DNA of 64,000 nucleotides from Flavobacterium kingsejongi (lineage in GTDB: Bacteria; Bacteroidota; Bacteroidia; Flavobacteriales; Flavobacteriaceae), in contig NZ_CP020919.1 of NCBI RefSeq assembly GCF_003076475.1, positions 3,720,001-3,784,000 on the forward strand, written 5' to 3'. Under the pieces are notes generated by a model. It ran no database searches, was not told the DNA's origin, and worked only from the letters and a program-made list of their open reading frames with translations. Below, piece after piece: positions 25,753-36,464 of the stretch. The translations under genes and the position numbers were made by a program. Every line of letters begins with the position of its first letter. Position 1 is the stretch's first letter.

Positions 25753-28700
25753 TTATCGTTTTAATGAGAAGTGAGCTTTAAATTCTCTTGTTTGTCCATC
25801 TTCTTCAAATGTCACAGTGAACCAGTAATCTGTTGATGGAAGTAGTTGACCGTTGTAGGTTCCATTCCATCCTTCTGAGGTGCTGCTGATTTGTTTTAGT
25901 AATTTGCCGTATCGGTCAAATATATAAATTTTTGCGTTAGGTTGGTTCTCCAGTCCTATAATATTCCAGGTATCGTGGTAACCGTCTCCATTAGGCGTAA
26001 AGTAATGCGGATAGTTGATGGCAATAACCTCTACCGGAGCATTAAAGTCACATCCATTCTGGTCAATTACCTTCACATTATGAACCCCTGGCGTTACGTT
26101 AGTAAACACATTGCTCGTCTGTGGTGTACCTTCATCCAACTGGAATACATAGTCGCCATAACCGCCTGTTACATTCACTGTAAGGGTTTGCTCATCAGAG
26201 AATGCTCCGCTTACCGTAGTAGTGAATACTGCCGGGCCGGATTGTCCTACTACTGAAACTGGTGACATTAAAGAAACACATCCTGTAGCGGTATCTGTTA
26301 CCTGTACCGTGTAGTCTCCAATTTCACTTGCGGAATAGGTATTCCCTGTAGCTCCTACAATTGCTGTTCCTCCTAAATACCATTGGAAACTATGAGTAGC
26401 CGTAGTATAACTCGCAGGCTCAATTGTCAATACTAATTCAGACAATACATTACCATTGGTAGAATCCACACAAATCACTCCCTTACCATTATTGATAATC
26501 GGTTCCGGTAGTTTATTGATGGTAAATACTATCGAAGTAGTAGCCACACATGGAGTCGTAGTCTGACCGTTTACAATACGGATCCAGATCGTAGTCAAAG
26601 GACCAACCATATGCGCTGTTGCATCGGTAATGGCATTCACACCTGCTATAGCATCGGACTCAGAAGTGTGATAGCTTACCGGGAAGTCTGCTACCGGAGT
26701 TTGTGTACCCCGAACAATAGCATCAAGAGTAGTCAGGTCATAAGCAATCTGGCCATCATTAGTACCGTCTTCATCACACTGGGTAACATCTGCCGGTTTA
26801 GTAGCCACGGCTGCATCTTCAACCAATAAGATCAGGTCAGCAATGCGGATACAACCCGTAGCGTTGTTCACCACTTTTACAGCAATAGTCTGTTGCGGGA
26901 TAGTCACATTCTGGTACATATTCGGCAATGCGCCAACACCATTTTGTGCATCTGTAGCATTCAGGTAATACGTTACGGTATAATCTGCAGGATCCTGAGG
27001 CGGTACCTGAGTTGGGTCATTCGATCCTAAAATCGTTGGCACATGTCCTGCAAGGTCAAATACCTCCTGCCCATTGCCATCGGTTTCACACATTACAAAG
27101 TTCGAGTTATGAACTGTCGGAAGCGGATTCACTTTCAGAACCAGTTCCACTACTACACCACATCGCCCTGGGCTTAGTGAATTCGTAGCACGAACATAGA
27201 TCGTGGTCAATGGTCCTGCCGGATATGCTGTAATCTGAGCTGTTGGGATGGCATTGGTTTCGGCCAAAGCATCTTCCGGTGTCAGGTAGTAACCGAAGGT
27301 AAGATTCACTTCTGAACCTGCAATAACAGGTTCGTAAGAGGTAAGGTCAAATTCTTCAATACCATCTCCAGGGTTATTGTTATCACACAATTCAAATGGG
27401 GCTACTGTGGTAGCTACATTTGGAAGTGGAAGGATTACGTAAGTTAAAGTAGTAAAACTGAAACATCCTGTTGCATTATTGATCACTTTTACGCCAAATG
27501 TATGTGGCCCTAAAGGATAAGCTGCATTATCAAAATGTTGTGGATCGGTAATCAGTCCTGTTCCTGCCTGAGCATCTGCCGGGGTCGGATAGAATTCAAA
27601 AGTATACAAGGATACATCGTTTCCTGCTCCTATGATTTCCTGGTTTTTAACCGTGATATCAAAAATCGCACGCCCATTATCATCACAAACATACAATCGT
27701 GTTGGGGCTGTAACTACCGGTGGCAGGTTCACCTTAACATTGAATGTACCGATGTCGAAACAGCCTGTAGCGGTATCTTCAATACGCACCCAGATCGGTT
27801 GTGGATTTACAGAGTTGATAAAAGCTCCAGGGCTACTGATAGCTGGAACACCTTGTTCTGCATTGGCTAACGAAACATAATAACGGATCGTATAGGTACC
27901 ACCCGGATTAGCGGCCTGTATGATTGGCGTCTGAAGGTTCAGGTTAAATGGAGCAAATCCATCCTGATTGGTATCACAAACGGTAAGATCAGATAAAGTT
28001 GGAACTACCGGAGCAGCTTTCACTTCCAATACAATTGGGAATATACGGAAACAACCGGTATCATCATTCTCAATACGCACCCAGATCGTTTGCATAAAAG
28101 CAACTGAATTCTGGAATGTAGTCTCATCTAAAATACCTGTATTGCCATTTTGGGCATTGGTTTCTGTCTCATAATAGGTAACACTTACTCCTGGAGCACC
28201 ATCGATGATGTCCTGAGTTAAAGTCGTAAGGTCAAAAAATGCATATCCATCGCCATCAGCATCACAAACAGTATAGTTTTCTGTCGGTGGCATTGGTGTT
28301 GGGATTGGGCTTACCCTTAAATCTAAGAAGGTACGTGATACACATCCTGTAGCAGGATTGGTAACTACGGCTACTATCGTTTGGGCATAAGGCACCTGAT
28401 TGGTATAGATATAAGGTAGTGGCGCCGTTCCTGCATTGGCAGCAGCTTCATCAAAGAAGAATGTAACCACCATGCCTATTTGGGTACCTACGATCTCAGG
28501 AACTTTGGTTCCAAGATCAAAAACCTCTACTCCATCTCCAGAAACATCATCACAAAGCACATAAAGGCTAGGTAAAGTAGCCACCGGAAGTGGATTAACT
28601 CTTAAAATAAGTTGTACAATATCAAAACATCCGGTAGTGTTATGCTCTACACGCACATAAAGCGTCTGAGGATTACTGGTATTTGGATAGGATAGAACAT

Positions 28701-31700
28701 TAAGGATCGGGCTGATATTTCCTACGGCATTCGCCTGGGAAGTAAAGTAGCTAACGGTATGCTGCGCCGGATCTAAAGTCCCAAGAATCTCTGGAGTTTT
28801 AGTGGTCAGGTTAAACAGGTGTACCCCATCAATAGTACCATCATCATCACAAAGCTCATAAGGTGTCGGATCTGTAGCAATTGGTGTAGGATATACGATC
28901 AGTTGCAATTCCACGATATCGTAACAAGGCGTCAGGGTAGAATGTACATTCACATAGATGGTCTGAAGCCATGGTGTTACGTTATTGTAAGGTAAAGTCG
29001 TATTGATCGGGTTGATCGAGTTATCGGCATCTTCCGGTGTTTCATGGAAGGTTACTGTCACTCCGGTGGCTCCACCAGTTACAGCAGCAATTACATCGGC
29101 AAGGTTGAACATACCATAACCGTCACTGTTAGGATCACAATAGGTCAGCGGCTCCGGGGTGATGGCTACCGGACCCGGGATGATCTCCAGTTGTAAGGTC
29201 GTTGTATCATAACAGGTAGTGGCATCATTTTGCACCCGTACATAAATGGTCTGTGGGTTATTACCATCGCTGGTATATAATAATGGTAATGGGGAAGTCG
29301 CACTATCGGCATCGGCCTGGGTGTAGTAATAACTTACTGTCACTCCGGTAGCTCCGCCTGTAATCTCATTATTTTTTGTGGACAGGTTAAATACGGAAAC
29401 GTTAGGGTTGATTCCATCGCTACACGCAAATAAAGTTGTTGGCTGCACTACTGTTGGTAGTGGATTAACAATAATATGGAATGACCCTACAGAGAAACAT
29501 CCTGTAGCAGTATTCTCTACCCGGAACCAGATAATATCATCCGGACCACCAACATGTGCTGTGGGTACCGCAATAACATTGGTTCCTCCCGTAGCATCTG
29601 CCTGGCTCGTATAATACGTAATCACCATGCCGGTAGCATTTGCGATTAACTCTGCATTTTTAGTGGTAAGGTCAAAAACCTCGATACCATCCCCTGGATT
29701 GTCATAATCACAAAGTGCATAATTGGAAACGTTGGTATTGATCAGTGGTCGTGGATCAACTATCAGTACCAAAGTGGTAAATGCCGGACATTGTGGTCCT
29801 GTTGGTGGTGCATTTACATTCACTACACGAACATAAACAGTTTGTGTATTAGGGACAATGTTAGGATATGGTGACCGTAACGCTAATGATGGGGCTCCCA
29901 AAGCCGCATCGGCCTGGGTAGCATAATAGGACACTACAAGATCTGGGTTACCACCCGTGATTGCAGCATTGTTATTCGTTAGCATAAACGTTGAGAATCC
30001 GTCATAATTCAGGTTCTCATCACAAACATGCATCGGGGCAGGATCGAAAATAACGGAAGTAGGGATTACAAAAAGGGTAAAGCTGGTTGTAGCAAAACAG
30101 GTAGGTGTTGAACCTACTACTCTTACATAGATTACCTCATTGTTGTTTCCGGTATAAGTAGCCGGAGTTCCAATTGCATTGAGCCCTGCATCCGCATCCG
30201 CCTGGTTGTTATAATAAGAAACCGTATAATTCGCTGGATTCTGGCCGTTTAATGCCGCAGCATTCTGGCTTGTTAAATTGAAAACACCAATACCATCATT
30301 CGGATTCTCATCACAAATACTTAAATTCGGTAAAGTACCGATTGTTGTCACTGCGCCGAATATGATTTGGAAAGGAACTGTTTTAAAACAGCCACTATTA
30401 AAACTCTCAACGCGGATATAAATAGTTTCCGTTTGCGTACTTACATAAGCATTATCCGGAAATATTGGGCTAAAGTTAGTATTGGCATCAGCCTGACTAT
30501 GGAAATAGCTTACTAAATAATCCCCTGGATTTAATGCTCCAAGGACAAGTGGCGTATTTTCTGTTAAATCAATTGTTGCTGGTGGTGGTGTACAAAATTC
30601 AAAATTCTTAGGCGTTCCTAAAAGAATTTCCGGCTGTACGTTCACACATACTACATGATGATATTCACAATCAAAATTATCAATTGCAGTATAGGTATAA
30701 CAATGTTCTCCTTCCGTAGTTGGAGTAATCGTCACAGGATTCCCCGTACCAACATCCCATGTTGCAGAAACAATGGTCGGTGTAAAAGAGAGGTCTCCAG
30801 GTACTAAAGCAGGATCAAAAGTCAATCCCCAGGAAAAAATATAACCATTATCACTGGCCAGGTTATCTGTAACAGTAATCGTCCAGTTACCATTCAAAGG
30901 GCTACCAATTAAAGATGCAAATGATCCTGTTGGTAAATAGGTCCCTGGTGCAACTGTATTTCCTGGTGTATTTGTAGATGGAATGGTTGCTCCATTCACT
31001 AAAAAGGTGGTTCCTGACATGGAAAAACAATAATCCAAGCCTATACCGGGTCCTGCTGCCACATCCTCTGCTGTTCCTCCCGGATCAAAAGGATGCCCTA
31101 AATGCAGGCCACCACCACCACCGCCTGTACCATTGTAAGGTTTCAAAATGGCTACCTGTCCGCTTGGACTGGTTATAGTAATCTCCAAATCTCCTAAATA
31201 GGAATGTTCCATATTAAGACAGATCTGCTGTAATTGATTGATATTGGTCAATGTCTGTCCCGAAGAGAAACAATCTACCGTTACTGAAGTTTGATAGGAT
31301 ACTCCAGACCCATCAGGAAGAAATGTAGTACCACTTACCGGTGGAGTACACTGATAATTAAAGGGCACTGCAGTGACCACTCCTGTCAAGGTCGCGGGAT
31401 CCCCAAAACAAATTTCACCGGGTCCAGTGGTCCCTGTAAAATCCGGGGTGGTCGAAACCTGGACAATAATATTTAAAAAATTCTGATTGGTACAGTTATT
31501 AGCATCCCGTACTAATAAATTTACCCTGTAAACACCTGGGTTCACAAAAGTTGTAGTAGCAGAAGCTCCGGTACCGGTACTTCCATTATTAAAATCCCAT
31601 GTATAGGTTGCTCCTACACCGCTTGAAGAAAAGGTTGCAGAACCATTAAAAGTAACCGCCGTATTTTGGCAGATTCGAATAACACCATCTGCATCCTGTG

Positions 31701-32157
31701 CCGGCGAAGAACCGTTAAAAACGGCATTAATAGCCTGACAAGGTACTATACAAGAAACTGCAGCAACCCAGCCTGTGCCGGTTACTGATGCATCCGATGT
31801 AAACTGAACCGTGATACATCCTGTTGGGTTTTCCGTAGTAGCCTGAACGACACTAGGGCTATCTGTCCCGGAATATGTCCCGAATGCCGGAGATGTCGTG
31901 TTAGGACCATTATATATCGTCATTACATCACCCGTACCGAGATTAAACGCTGAGAAGTTCAGTCGTATCCCTGCCCCGGGTGTCGTTGGACAAAATGTTT
32001 TTGTAAAATTCTGATTATTCCCATAATTCCCGGTAGCTCCCCCAGAATCATAAAATGTCCCCGCACAAGTATTAACTGGCGCGTTGCTCATGTTATAATT
32101 TTGAGCAAATACAGAAAAGAATAATAAATTAAAAAATAAGAGTAAAAGCTTCTTCAT
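25753..32157 (-). CDS. Giant T9SS-secreted repeat adhesin with CUB, PKD, P-domain and type B sorting domain
   Basis: A 2134-residue cell-surface protein. The signal peptide ends near residue 19 (SVFAQ). A CUB-like domain follows (about 20-140), then a PKD domain (TYTWDFNNGSTG), then a proprotein-convertase P-like domain (ICLNMEHSYLGDLEITITSP to NGNWTITVTDN). About residues 509-1887 are 14 repeats of roughly 98 residues, each with CDxxxDG, FDLTT, VTYY, QTIYVRVEN and TGCF elements. After two further beta domains comes the C-terminal sorting domain (YFTPNGDGYHDTWNI, IFDRYGKLL). The last domain marks it for export by the type IX system and attachment at the surface. It probably acts in adhesion or gliding. 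No second T9SS component is in the window. Confidence 0.93.
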   Translation of the reverse strand: MKKLLLLFFNLLFFSVFAQNYNMSNAPVNTCAGTFYDSGGATGNYGNNQNFTKTFCPTTPGAGIRLNFSAFNLGTGDVMTIYNGPNTTSPAFGTYSGTDSPSVVQATTENPTGCITVQFTSDASVTGTGWVAAVSCIVPCQAINAVFNGSSPAQDADGVIRICQNTAVTFNGSATFSSSGVGATYTWDFNNGSTGTGASATTTFVNPGVYRVNLLVRDANNCTNQNFLNIIVQVSTTPDFTGTTGPGEICFGDPATLTGVVTAVPFNYQCTPPVSGTTFLPDGSGVSYQTSVTVDCFSSGQTLTNINQLQQICLNMEHSYLGDLEITITSPSGQVAILKPYNGTGGGGGGLHLGHPFDPGGTAEDVAAGPGIGLDYCFSMSGTTFLVNGATIPSTNTPGNTVAPGTYLPTGSFASLIGSPLNGNWTITVTDNLASDNGYIFSWGLTFDPALVPGDLSFTPTIVSATWDVGTGNPVTITPTTEGEHCYTYTAIDNFDCEYHHVVCVNVQPEILLGTPKNFEFCTPPPATIDLTENTPLVLGALNPGDYLVSYFHSQADANTNFSPIFPDNAYVSTQTETIYIRVESFNSGCFKTVPFQIIFGAVTTIGTLPNLSICDENPNDGIGVFNLTSQNAAALNGQNPANYTVSYYNNQADADAGLNAIGTPATYTGNNNEVIYVRVVGSTPTCFATTSFTLFVIPTSVIFDPAPMHVCDENLNYDGFSTFMLTNNNAAITGGNPDLVVSYYATQADAALGAPSLALRSPYPNIVPNTQTVYVRVVNVNAPPTGPQCPAFTTLVLIVDPRPLINTNVSNYALCDYDNPGDGIEVFDLTTKNAELIANATGMVITYYTSQADATGGTNVIAVPTAHVGGPDDIIWFRVENTATGCFSVGSFHIIVNPLPTVVQPTTLFACSDGINPNVSVFNLSTKNNEITGGATGVTVSYYYTQADADSATSPLPLLYTSDGNNPQTIYVRVQNDATTCYDTTTLQLEIIPGPVAITPEPLTYCDPNSDGYGMFNLADVIAAVTGGATGVTVTFHETPEDADNSINPINTTLPYNNVTPWLQTIYVNVHSTLTPCYDIVELQLIVYPTPIATDPTPYELCDDDGTIDGVHLFNLTTKTPEILGTLDPAQHTVSYFTSQANAVGNISPILNVLSYPNTSNPQTLYVRVEHNTTGCFDIVQLILRVNPLPVATLPSLYVLCDDVSGDGVEVFDLGTKVPEIVGTQIGMVVTFFFDEAAANAGTAPLPYIYTNQVPYAQTIVAVVTNPATGCVSRTFLDLRVSPIPTPMPPTENYTVCDADGDGYAFFDLTTLTQDIIDGAPGVSVTYYETETNAQNGNTGILDETTFQNSVAFMQTIWVRIENDDTGCFRIFPIVLEVKAAPVVPTLSDLTVCDTNQDGFAPFNLNLQTPIIQAANPGGTYTIRYYVSLANAEQGVPAISSPGAFINSVNPQPIWVRIEDTATGCFDIGTFNVKVNLPPVVTAPTRLYVCDDNGRAIFDITVKNQEIIGAGNDVSLYTFEFYPTPADAQAGTGLITDPQHFDNAAYPLGPHTFGVKVINNATGCFSFTTLTYVILPLPNVATTVAPFELCDNNNPGDGIEEFDLTSYEPVIAGSEVNLTFGYYLTPEDALAETNAIPTAQITAYPAGPLTTIYVRATNSLSPGRCGVVVELVLKVNPLPTVHNSNFVMCETDGNGQEVFDLAGHVPTILGSNDPTQVPPQDPADYTVTYYLNATDAQNGVGALPNMYQNVTIPQQTIAVKVVNNATGCIRIADLILLVEDAAVATKPADVTQCDEDGTNDGQIAYDLTTLDAIVRGTQTPVADFPVSYHTSESDAIAGVNAITDATAHMVGPLTTIWIRIVNGQTTTPCVATTSIVFTINKLPEPIINNGKGVICVDSTNGNVLSELVLTIEPASYTTATHSFQWYLGGTAIVGATGNTYSASEIGDYTVQVTDTATGCVSLMSPVSVVGQSGPAVFTTTVSGAFSDEQTLTVNVTGGYGDYVFQLDEGTPQTSNVFTNVTPGVHNVKVIDQNGCDFNAPVEVIAINYPHYFTPNGDGYHDTWNIIGLENQPNAKIYIFDRYGKLLKQISSTSEGWNGTYNGQLLPSTDYWFTVTFEEDGQTREFKAHFSLKR
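26495..30632 (-). repeat. Fourteen tandem ~98-residue repeats inside the adhesin gene
   Basis: The 4.1-kb block codes for 14 diverged copies of one beta-rich unit. Each copy starts with a CDxxxDG calcium-like loop and ends with a Pro-rich spacer. The copies are recognisable by aligned motifs but are well diverged at the DNA level, so this is an old expansion rather than a recent slippage product. Confidence 0.85.
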
Positions 32158-32166
32158 AATAACTAG

Positions 32167-32613
32167 TTACTTTTTTAAAACGGGTTGGGGGTAAATAACA
32201 ATGACTTTATCTGTATTATCTATTCTATAGATTACGGTAGTTCGGGCATGAAACCTGAATTCATACTTCAAAGGATTGAAAGTATTCTCATCTACTACAG
32301 TATCACGCTTTAAATCAGGATTATTGGTAGTATACAATGGTACCGAAGAGAGTTTTGGGTATTTTTCGTCCTTTTCTGCTTTCAAATCCTCAATTTTAAC
32401 CCTTTTGGTCAGGATATCATTCAGGTCTTTTAAGCGATTAGGAACATTCAGTACTAACGCCTGTAATTGGTTTCCAAAAACTTCTGAAATTCTCGGATCT
32501 ACCGTAGCGGGACTGAGATTTTCAATACTTGTTGGCGCATCATTATGATTCTGCGAAACGCTTTTGGTAACGATAAAACCCAAAAATAGTAATAATAGGT
32601 ACTTTATTCTCAT
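32167..32613 (-). CDS. Small exported protein of unknown function, operonic with the adhesin
   Basis: A 148-residue protein with a clear signal peptide (LLLLFLGFIVTKSVSQ). The mature part is polar, with a central charged helix (LKDLNDILTKRVKIEDLKAEKDEKYPK) and a C-terminal strand-rich part ending in VIVIYPQPVLKK. I do not recognise a family. It is the first gene of the unit and ends 9 bp before the giant adhesin, so both are made together. It may help the adhesin fold, be secreted or attach, but only the pairing supports that. Confidence 0.8.
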   Translation of the reverse strand: MRIKYLLLLFLGFIVTKSVSQNHNDAPTSIENLSPATVDPRISEVFGNQLQALVLNVPNRLKDLNDILTKRVKIEDLKAEKDEKYPKLSSVPLYTTNNPDLKRDTVVDENTFNPLKYEFRFHARTTVIYRIDNTDKVIVIYPQPVLKK

Positions 32614-32718
32614 CTTGATAACATGTTTTAAGGGACGAAATTTACATAATTTTAAGAAATAATTGTACTAAATTTAATAAATTTTCAAATATTAACATCT
32701 CACTATTTTCTTTTCTAT

Positions 32719-32745
32719 TTGTTTAGGTTTAATTATTTATCTTTG
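32719..32745 (+). promoter_or_regulatory. folE promoter
   Basis: TTG at 32719-32721 (as TTTG), a 16-bp spacer and TATCTTTG at 32738-32745. The start site is expected near 32750, leaving a leader of about 33 bp before the folE ATG. Confidence 0.7.
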
Positions 32746-32782
32746 CTCATTATTTTTCAAACTTAAACACAGTAGTATCATA

Positions 32783-33454
32783 ATGATCCATAACGAAGAT
32801 TTTTCAGACGAAATTGGAGACAATCATATCGCAACAAATGCAGTAAATCCCCTGAGAAAAGATGCTTTTGATATTTCAGACGACCAAAAAATTGAGCGTA
32901 TAAAAAAAGACGTAGAAAACATTCTAAATACCCTGGGAATGGACCTTACAGATGACAGCATGAAAGGAACCCCAAACCGGGTTGCTAAAATGTTTGTCAA
33001 GGAAATTTTTGGAGGACTTAATCCAGCCAAAAAACCAAGTGCCTCTACTTTTGATAACAATTATAAATATGGGGAAATGTTGGTTGAAAAGAACATTACT
33101 CTTTATTCCACCTGTGAGCACCACCTTTTACCTATTATAGGCAGGGCCCATATTGGCTATATTTCAAATGGTACTGTAGTCGGATTATCTAAAATGAACC
33201 GCATTGTCGATTATTTTGCAAAAAGACCACAGGTACAGGAAAGACTAACCATGCAAATCGTACAGGAACTTCAGAAGGTATTAGGTACGGATAGCGTAGC
33301 TTGTGTGATCGATGCTAAACACCTTTGCGTAAACTCCAGAGGAATCCGCGATATTGAAAGCAGCACGGTAACGTCTGAATTCGGCGGAAAATTCAAAGAA
33401 GAACAAACCCGCAGGGAATTCCTGAACTATATCCAGCTGGATACTAAGTTTTAA
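32783..33454 (+). CDS. folE: GTP cyclohydrolase I
   Basis: A 223-residue enzyme turning GTP into 7,8-dihydroneopterin triphosphate, the first step of folate and pterin synthesis. Zinc-binding and catalytic residues are visible in YSTCEHHLLPIIGRAHIGYI and in the later SVACVIDAKHLCVNSRG. A non-conserved N-terminal tail of about 35 residues precedes the family fold. The promoter at 32719-32745 supports this start. cysS follows on the same strand after about 100 bp and could be read through, as no terminator is seen between them. Confidence 0.96.
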   Translation: MIHNEDFSDEIGDNHIATNAVNPLRKDAFDISDDQKIERIKKDVENILNTLGMDLTDDSMKGTPNRVAKMFVKEIFGGLNPAKKPSASTFDNNYKYGEMLVEKNITLYSTCEHHLLPIIGRAHIGYISNGTVVGLSKMNRIVDYFAKRPQVQERLTMQIVQELQKVLGTDSVACVIDAKHLCVNSRGIRDIESSTVTSEFGGKFKEEQTRREFLNYIQLDTKF

Positions 33455-33556
33455 TCCTGATTGCGTTTACCCTATGTTATCCGGTAACTTTTAGGCCTGC
33501 ATACGATTCTAATTACAGGCAGACAGAAAGAAAACCAACTAAAACAAAATCATAAT

Positions 33557-35038
33557 ATGCCATTATATAAAAATCAAACTATAAAATTATACAATTCTTT
33601 ATCGGGAGAAAAAGAAGTTTTCAGGCCAATACACGAAGGTAATGTTGGAATGTATGTTTGTGGACCTACCGTTTACAATTTAGTACACCTGGGAAATTGT
33701 AGAACTTTTATTTCTTTTGATTTAATATTCCGATACCTGAAACACCTGGATTATAAAGTACGGTATGTCCGTAATATTACGGATGTAGGCCATATTGTGG
33801 ATGACGAAGATGAAGGAGAAGATAAGATTGGGAAAAAGGCACGTTTGGAACAATTGGAACCGATGGAAGTCGTACAGCGCTATACGGTTGATTTTCATCA
33901 GATCCTGGAATTATTCAACAATCTCCCACCGAGTATTGAACCTACTGCCACGGGCCACATTATCGAACAAATCGAAATTATCAAGAAAATTATCGATAAT
34001 GGCCTCGCCTATGTTGTAAATGGCTCTGTCTATTTTGATGTATTAAAATATAATGAAACCCATCATTACGGTATCTTAAGCGGTCGTAATATAGACGATA
34101 TGCTCGCCAATACCCGAGAACTTGCCGGGCAATCGGAGAAAAAGAATCCTCAGGATTTTGCTTTATGGAAAAAAGCAGAACCGGAACATATCATGCGATG
34201 GCCTTCCCCGTGGAGCGATGGTTTTCCGGGCTGGCATTTGGAATGTACCGCTATGAGTACAAAATACCTGGGCAATCATTTTGATATTCATGGAGGCGGT
34301 ATGGATTTAAAATTCCCGCATCATGAATGTGAAATTGCACAAAATGAAGCCTGCACAGGCCATACACCGGTAAATTACTGGATGCATGCCAATATGCTTA
34401 CGCTGAATGGTAAAAAAATGTCAAAATCTACAGGAAACAATATCCTGCCAAGAGAAATCTTCACAGGAAACAATGCTGCCCTAAGCAAAGCATTCTCCCC
34501 TGCTGTAGCACGTTTTTTTATGCTGCAGGCACATTACAGAAGTATACTGGATTTTTCAAATGACGCTATACTGGCTGCCGAAAAAGGATTTAACCGCCTG
34601 ATGGAAGCCCTGGAAAGCACGGCTGAAATAAATCCCGCTAAAACATCAACACTGAACATCGAAACCTGGAAACAATCCTGCTATGATGCTATGAATGATG
34701 ACTTTAACAGCCCTATCCTGATAGCTAACTTATTTGAAGGCGTACGCTATATCAATCTGCTAAAAGAATCTAAGGAAACACTTACTGCAGAAGATTTAAA
34801 AACAATCGAAAAAACAATGAACGCTTTTGTTTTTGACGTTTTAGGCCTTGCTGACAAAAATATATCGAACGACCAGACCGAAAAACTGGAAGGAATCGTG
34901 AACATGCTTATCACAATGCGAAACGAAGCAAGAGCGAATAAGGATTTTGCACTTTCCGATCAAATTCGGGACCAATTGATTACATTGGGTATCCAGTTAA
35001 AAGATGGTAAAGACGGTACTACATTTTCCGTCAATTAA
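33557..35038 (+). CDS. cysS: Cysteinyl-tRNA synthetase
   Basis: A 493-residue class I synthetase charging tRNA-Cys. HIGH is read as [13 protein letters not shown], with HLGN in place of HIGH, and KMSKS as [10 protein letters not shown]. The zinc ligands are in [18 protein letters not shown] and HHECEIAQ. Length is normal for bacterial CysS (about 460-500). It is followed by yidD after 13 bp, so these two are likely cotranscribed. The start is the only ATG that keeps the N-terminal strand with the first zinc Cys. Confidence 0.97.
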   Translation: MPLYKNQTIKLYNSLSGEKEVFRPIHEGNVGMYVCGPTVYNLVHLGNCRTFISFDLIFRYLKHLDYKVRYVRNITDVGHIVDDEDEGEDKIGKKARLEQLEPMEVVQRYTVDFHQILELFNNLPPSIEPTATGHIIEQIEIIKKIIDNGLAYVVNGSVYFDVLKYNETHHYGILSGRNIDDMLANTRELAGQSEKKNPQDFALWKKAEPEHIMRWPSPWSDGFPGWHLECTAMSTKYLGNHFDIHGGGMDLKFPHHECEIAQNEACTGHTPVNYWMHANMLTLNGKKMSKSTGNNILPREIFTGNNAALSKAFSPAVARFFMLQAHYRSILDFSNDAILAAEKGFNRLMEALESTAEINPAKTSTLNIETWKQSCYDAMNDDFNSPILIANLFEGVRYINLLKESKETLTAEDLKTIEKTMNAFVFDVLGLADKNISNDQTEKLEGIVNMLITMRNEARANKDFALSDQIRDQLITLGIQLKDGKDGTTFSVN

Positions 35039-35051
35039 TCGATAGCCTATT

Positions 35052-35276
35052 TTGATTAAAAAAATAATCATATTCCCTTTTATAGTTTTGATCCGGTTTT
35101 ACCAGGGTGCCATTTCACCATTTACACCTGCAGTATGCCGCTACACTCCTACCTGCTCCCATTATGCCGCTGAGGCCTTACAGAAACACGGGTTATTCAA
35201 AGGAGGATGGCTGGCACTAAAACGCATAGGCAGTTGCCATCCCTGGGGAGGCAGTGGTTATGATCCTGTACCCTGA
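35052..35276 (+). CDS. yidD: Membrane protein insertion efficiency factor YidD
   Basis: A 74-residue inner-membrane-associated protein that aids YidC-dependent insertion. The family motifs [15 protein letters not shown] and [13 protein letters not shown] are complete. The start must be the TTG at 35052, since an in-frame TAG lies at 35043 and there is no ATG or GTG before the first conserved residues. The N-terminus [17 protein letters not shown] is the expected amphipathic helix. It sits 13 bp after cysS and about 100 bp before lgt, grouping two envelope genes. Confidence 0.94.
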   Translation: MIKKIIIFPFIVLIRFYQGAISPFTPAVCRYTPTCSHYAAEALQKHGLFKGGWLALKRIGSCHPWGGSGYDPVP

Positions 35277-35378
35277 AATCAACATAACAGTGTTGAAAAA
35301 ATATATAAATGCTAACCGACACAAAAGTATACTCCGGGAATAAATCTTTACTTTTACAGAAACACAATCTATTTTAAT

Positions 35379-36320
35379 ATGACACATCCCTTAGGAATTG
35401 TTTGGAATCCTTCAGAAGGTATCGCCATAGGTTCATTTACCATTCGCTTTTACAGCCTCATGTTTGTCGTTGCCTTTGCTTTAGGCTGGTACATCATGAA
35501 GAAAATCTTTGAAAGAGAAGATGAGTCTATCGAAAAATTAGACTCCCTATTCATTTATACCGTTATCGCTACATTGATTGGAGCACGTTTGGGACATGTT
35601 TTCTTCTATGACTGGCCCTATTTTAAAAATCACTTATTGGAGATTTTTCTGCCGGTTAAATTTGAGCCTGAATTCCACTTCACAGGATTTGCCGGATTAG
35701 CCAGTCATGGTGCGGCTATAGCCATCATCCTGACGATGTATTATTACAGTAAAAATATCATCCGAAGACCGCTCTTATGGGTACTGGATCGTGTTGTACT
35801 TCCCGTTGCCAGTGGTGCTATTTTTGTACGTTTAGGTAATTTTTTAAATTCAGAAATTTATGGCCATGTGACTTCAGGCGATTCACCATTTGCAGTAAAA
35901 TTCATTCGGGAAGAAGAATTCTGGCAAAATCATGACTTAAACCAGATCACCCAAACCAGCAACACTAATCAGGCCTACAAACTCATCCAAAATGATCCGC
36001 AGTTTGCAGAATACCTTAATGCCATCCCTTTCAGGCATCCGGCACAATTGTATGAAGCATTTGGCTACATCTTTGTTTTTGCCATCTTATATTTCCTCTA
36101 CTGGAAAACCGATGCGCGTAAAAAAACGGGATACTTGTTCGGTGTATTTTTAGTAACCTTATGGACTGTTCGTTTTATCGTGGAGTTTGTTAAACAAAGC
36201 CAGGGAGGCTTTGAAGGCGAGAATCCCATACTGCTCACAGGTCAATGGCTGAGTATTCCATTTATTATCGCAGGCTTGTATTTCATGATTAAGGCAAAGA
36301 AAAATCCAGATATCATTTAA
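35379..36320 (+). CDS. lgt: Prolipoprotein diacylglyceryl transferase
   Basis: A 313-residue integral membrane enzyme that attaches diacylglycerol to the lipobox Cys of lipoproteins, such as the SOD and the repeat lipoprotein in this window. Seven or so membrane segments are visible. The Lgt signature region is read as VRLGNFLNSEIYGHVT, with the catalytic-loop Arg and Asn, and HPAQLYEAFGYI follows. An insert of about 30 residues (EFWQNHDLNQITQTSN) between them is longer than in E. coli and usual for Flavobacteria. A terminator follows, then the IS21 element. Confidence 0.95.
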   Translation: MTHPLGIVWNPSEGIAIGSFTIRFYSLMFVVAFALGWYIMKKIFEREDESIEKLDSLFIYTVIATLIGARLGHVFFYDWPYFKNHLLEIFLPVKFEPEFHFTGFAGLASHGAAIAIILTMYYYSKNIIRRPLLWVLDRVVLPVASGAIFVRLGNFLNSEIYGHVTSGDSPFAVKFIREEEFWQNHDLNQITQTSNTNQAYKLIQNDPQFAEYLNAIPFRHPAQLYEAFGYIFVFAILYFLYWKTDARKKTGYLFGVFLVTLWTVRFIVEFVKQSQGGFEGENPILLTGQWLSIPFIIAGLYFMIKAKKNPDII

Positions 36321-36342
36321 TATTTTCACAGCATAACATTAT

Positions 36343-36372
36343 AACCGGTAGCCAACAACTACCGGTTTTTTT
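36343..36372 (+). terminator. Terminator of lgt
   Basis: AACCGGTAG (36343-36351) pairs with CTACCGGTT (36359-36367) around CCAACAA, followed by TTTTT. Confidence 0.9.
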
Positions 36373-36464
36373 ATGCGCAGCTGTTTTATATAATAGAAAC
36401 ATTACTGACATTACAAAGCTTCCATCACCACAAAAAAAGTTCCGATAGCCACTATAAGTGCAAA

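Noticed and set aside
26495..30632. Adhesin repeat block considered as a CRISPR or satellite array
   Set aside because: It is one continuous reading frame with diverged protein-level repeats of about 98 residues.
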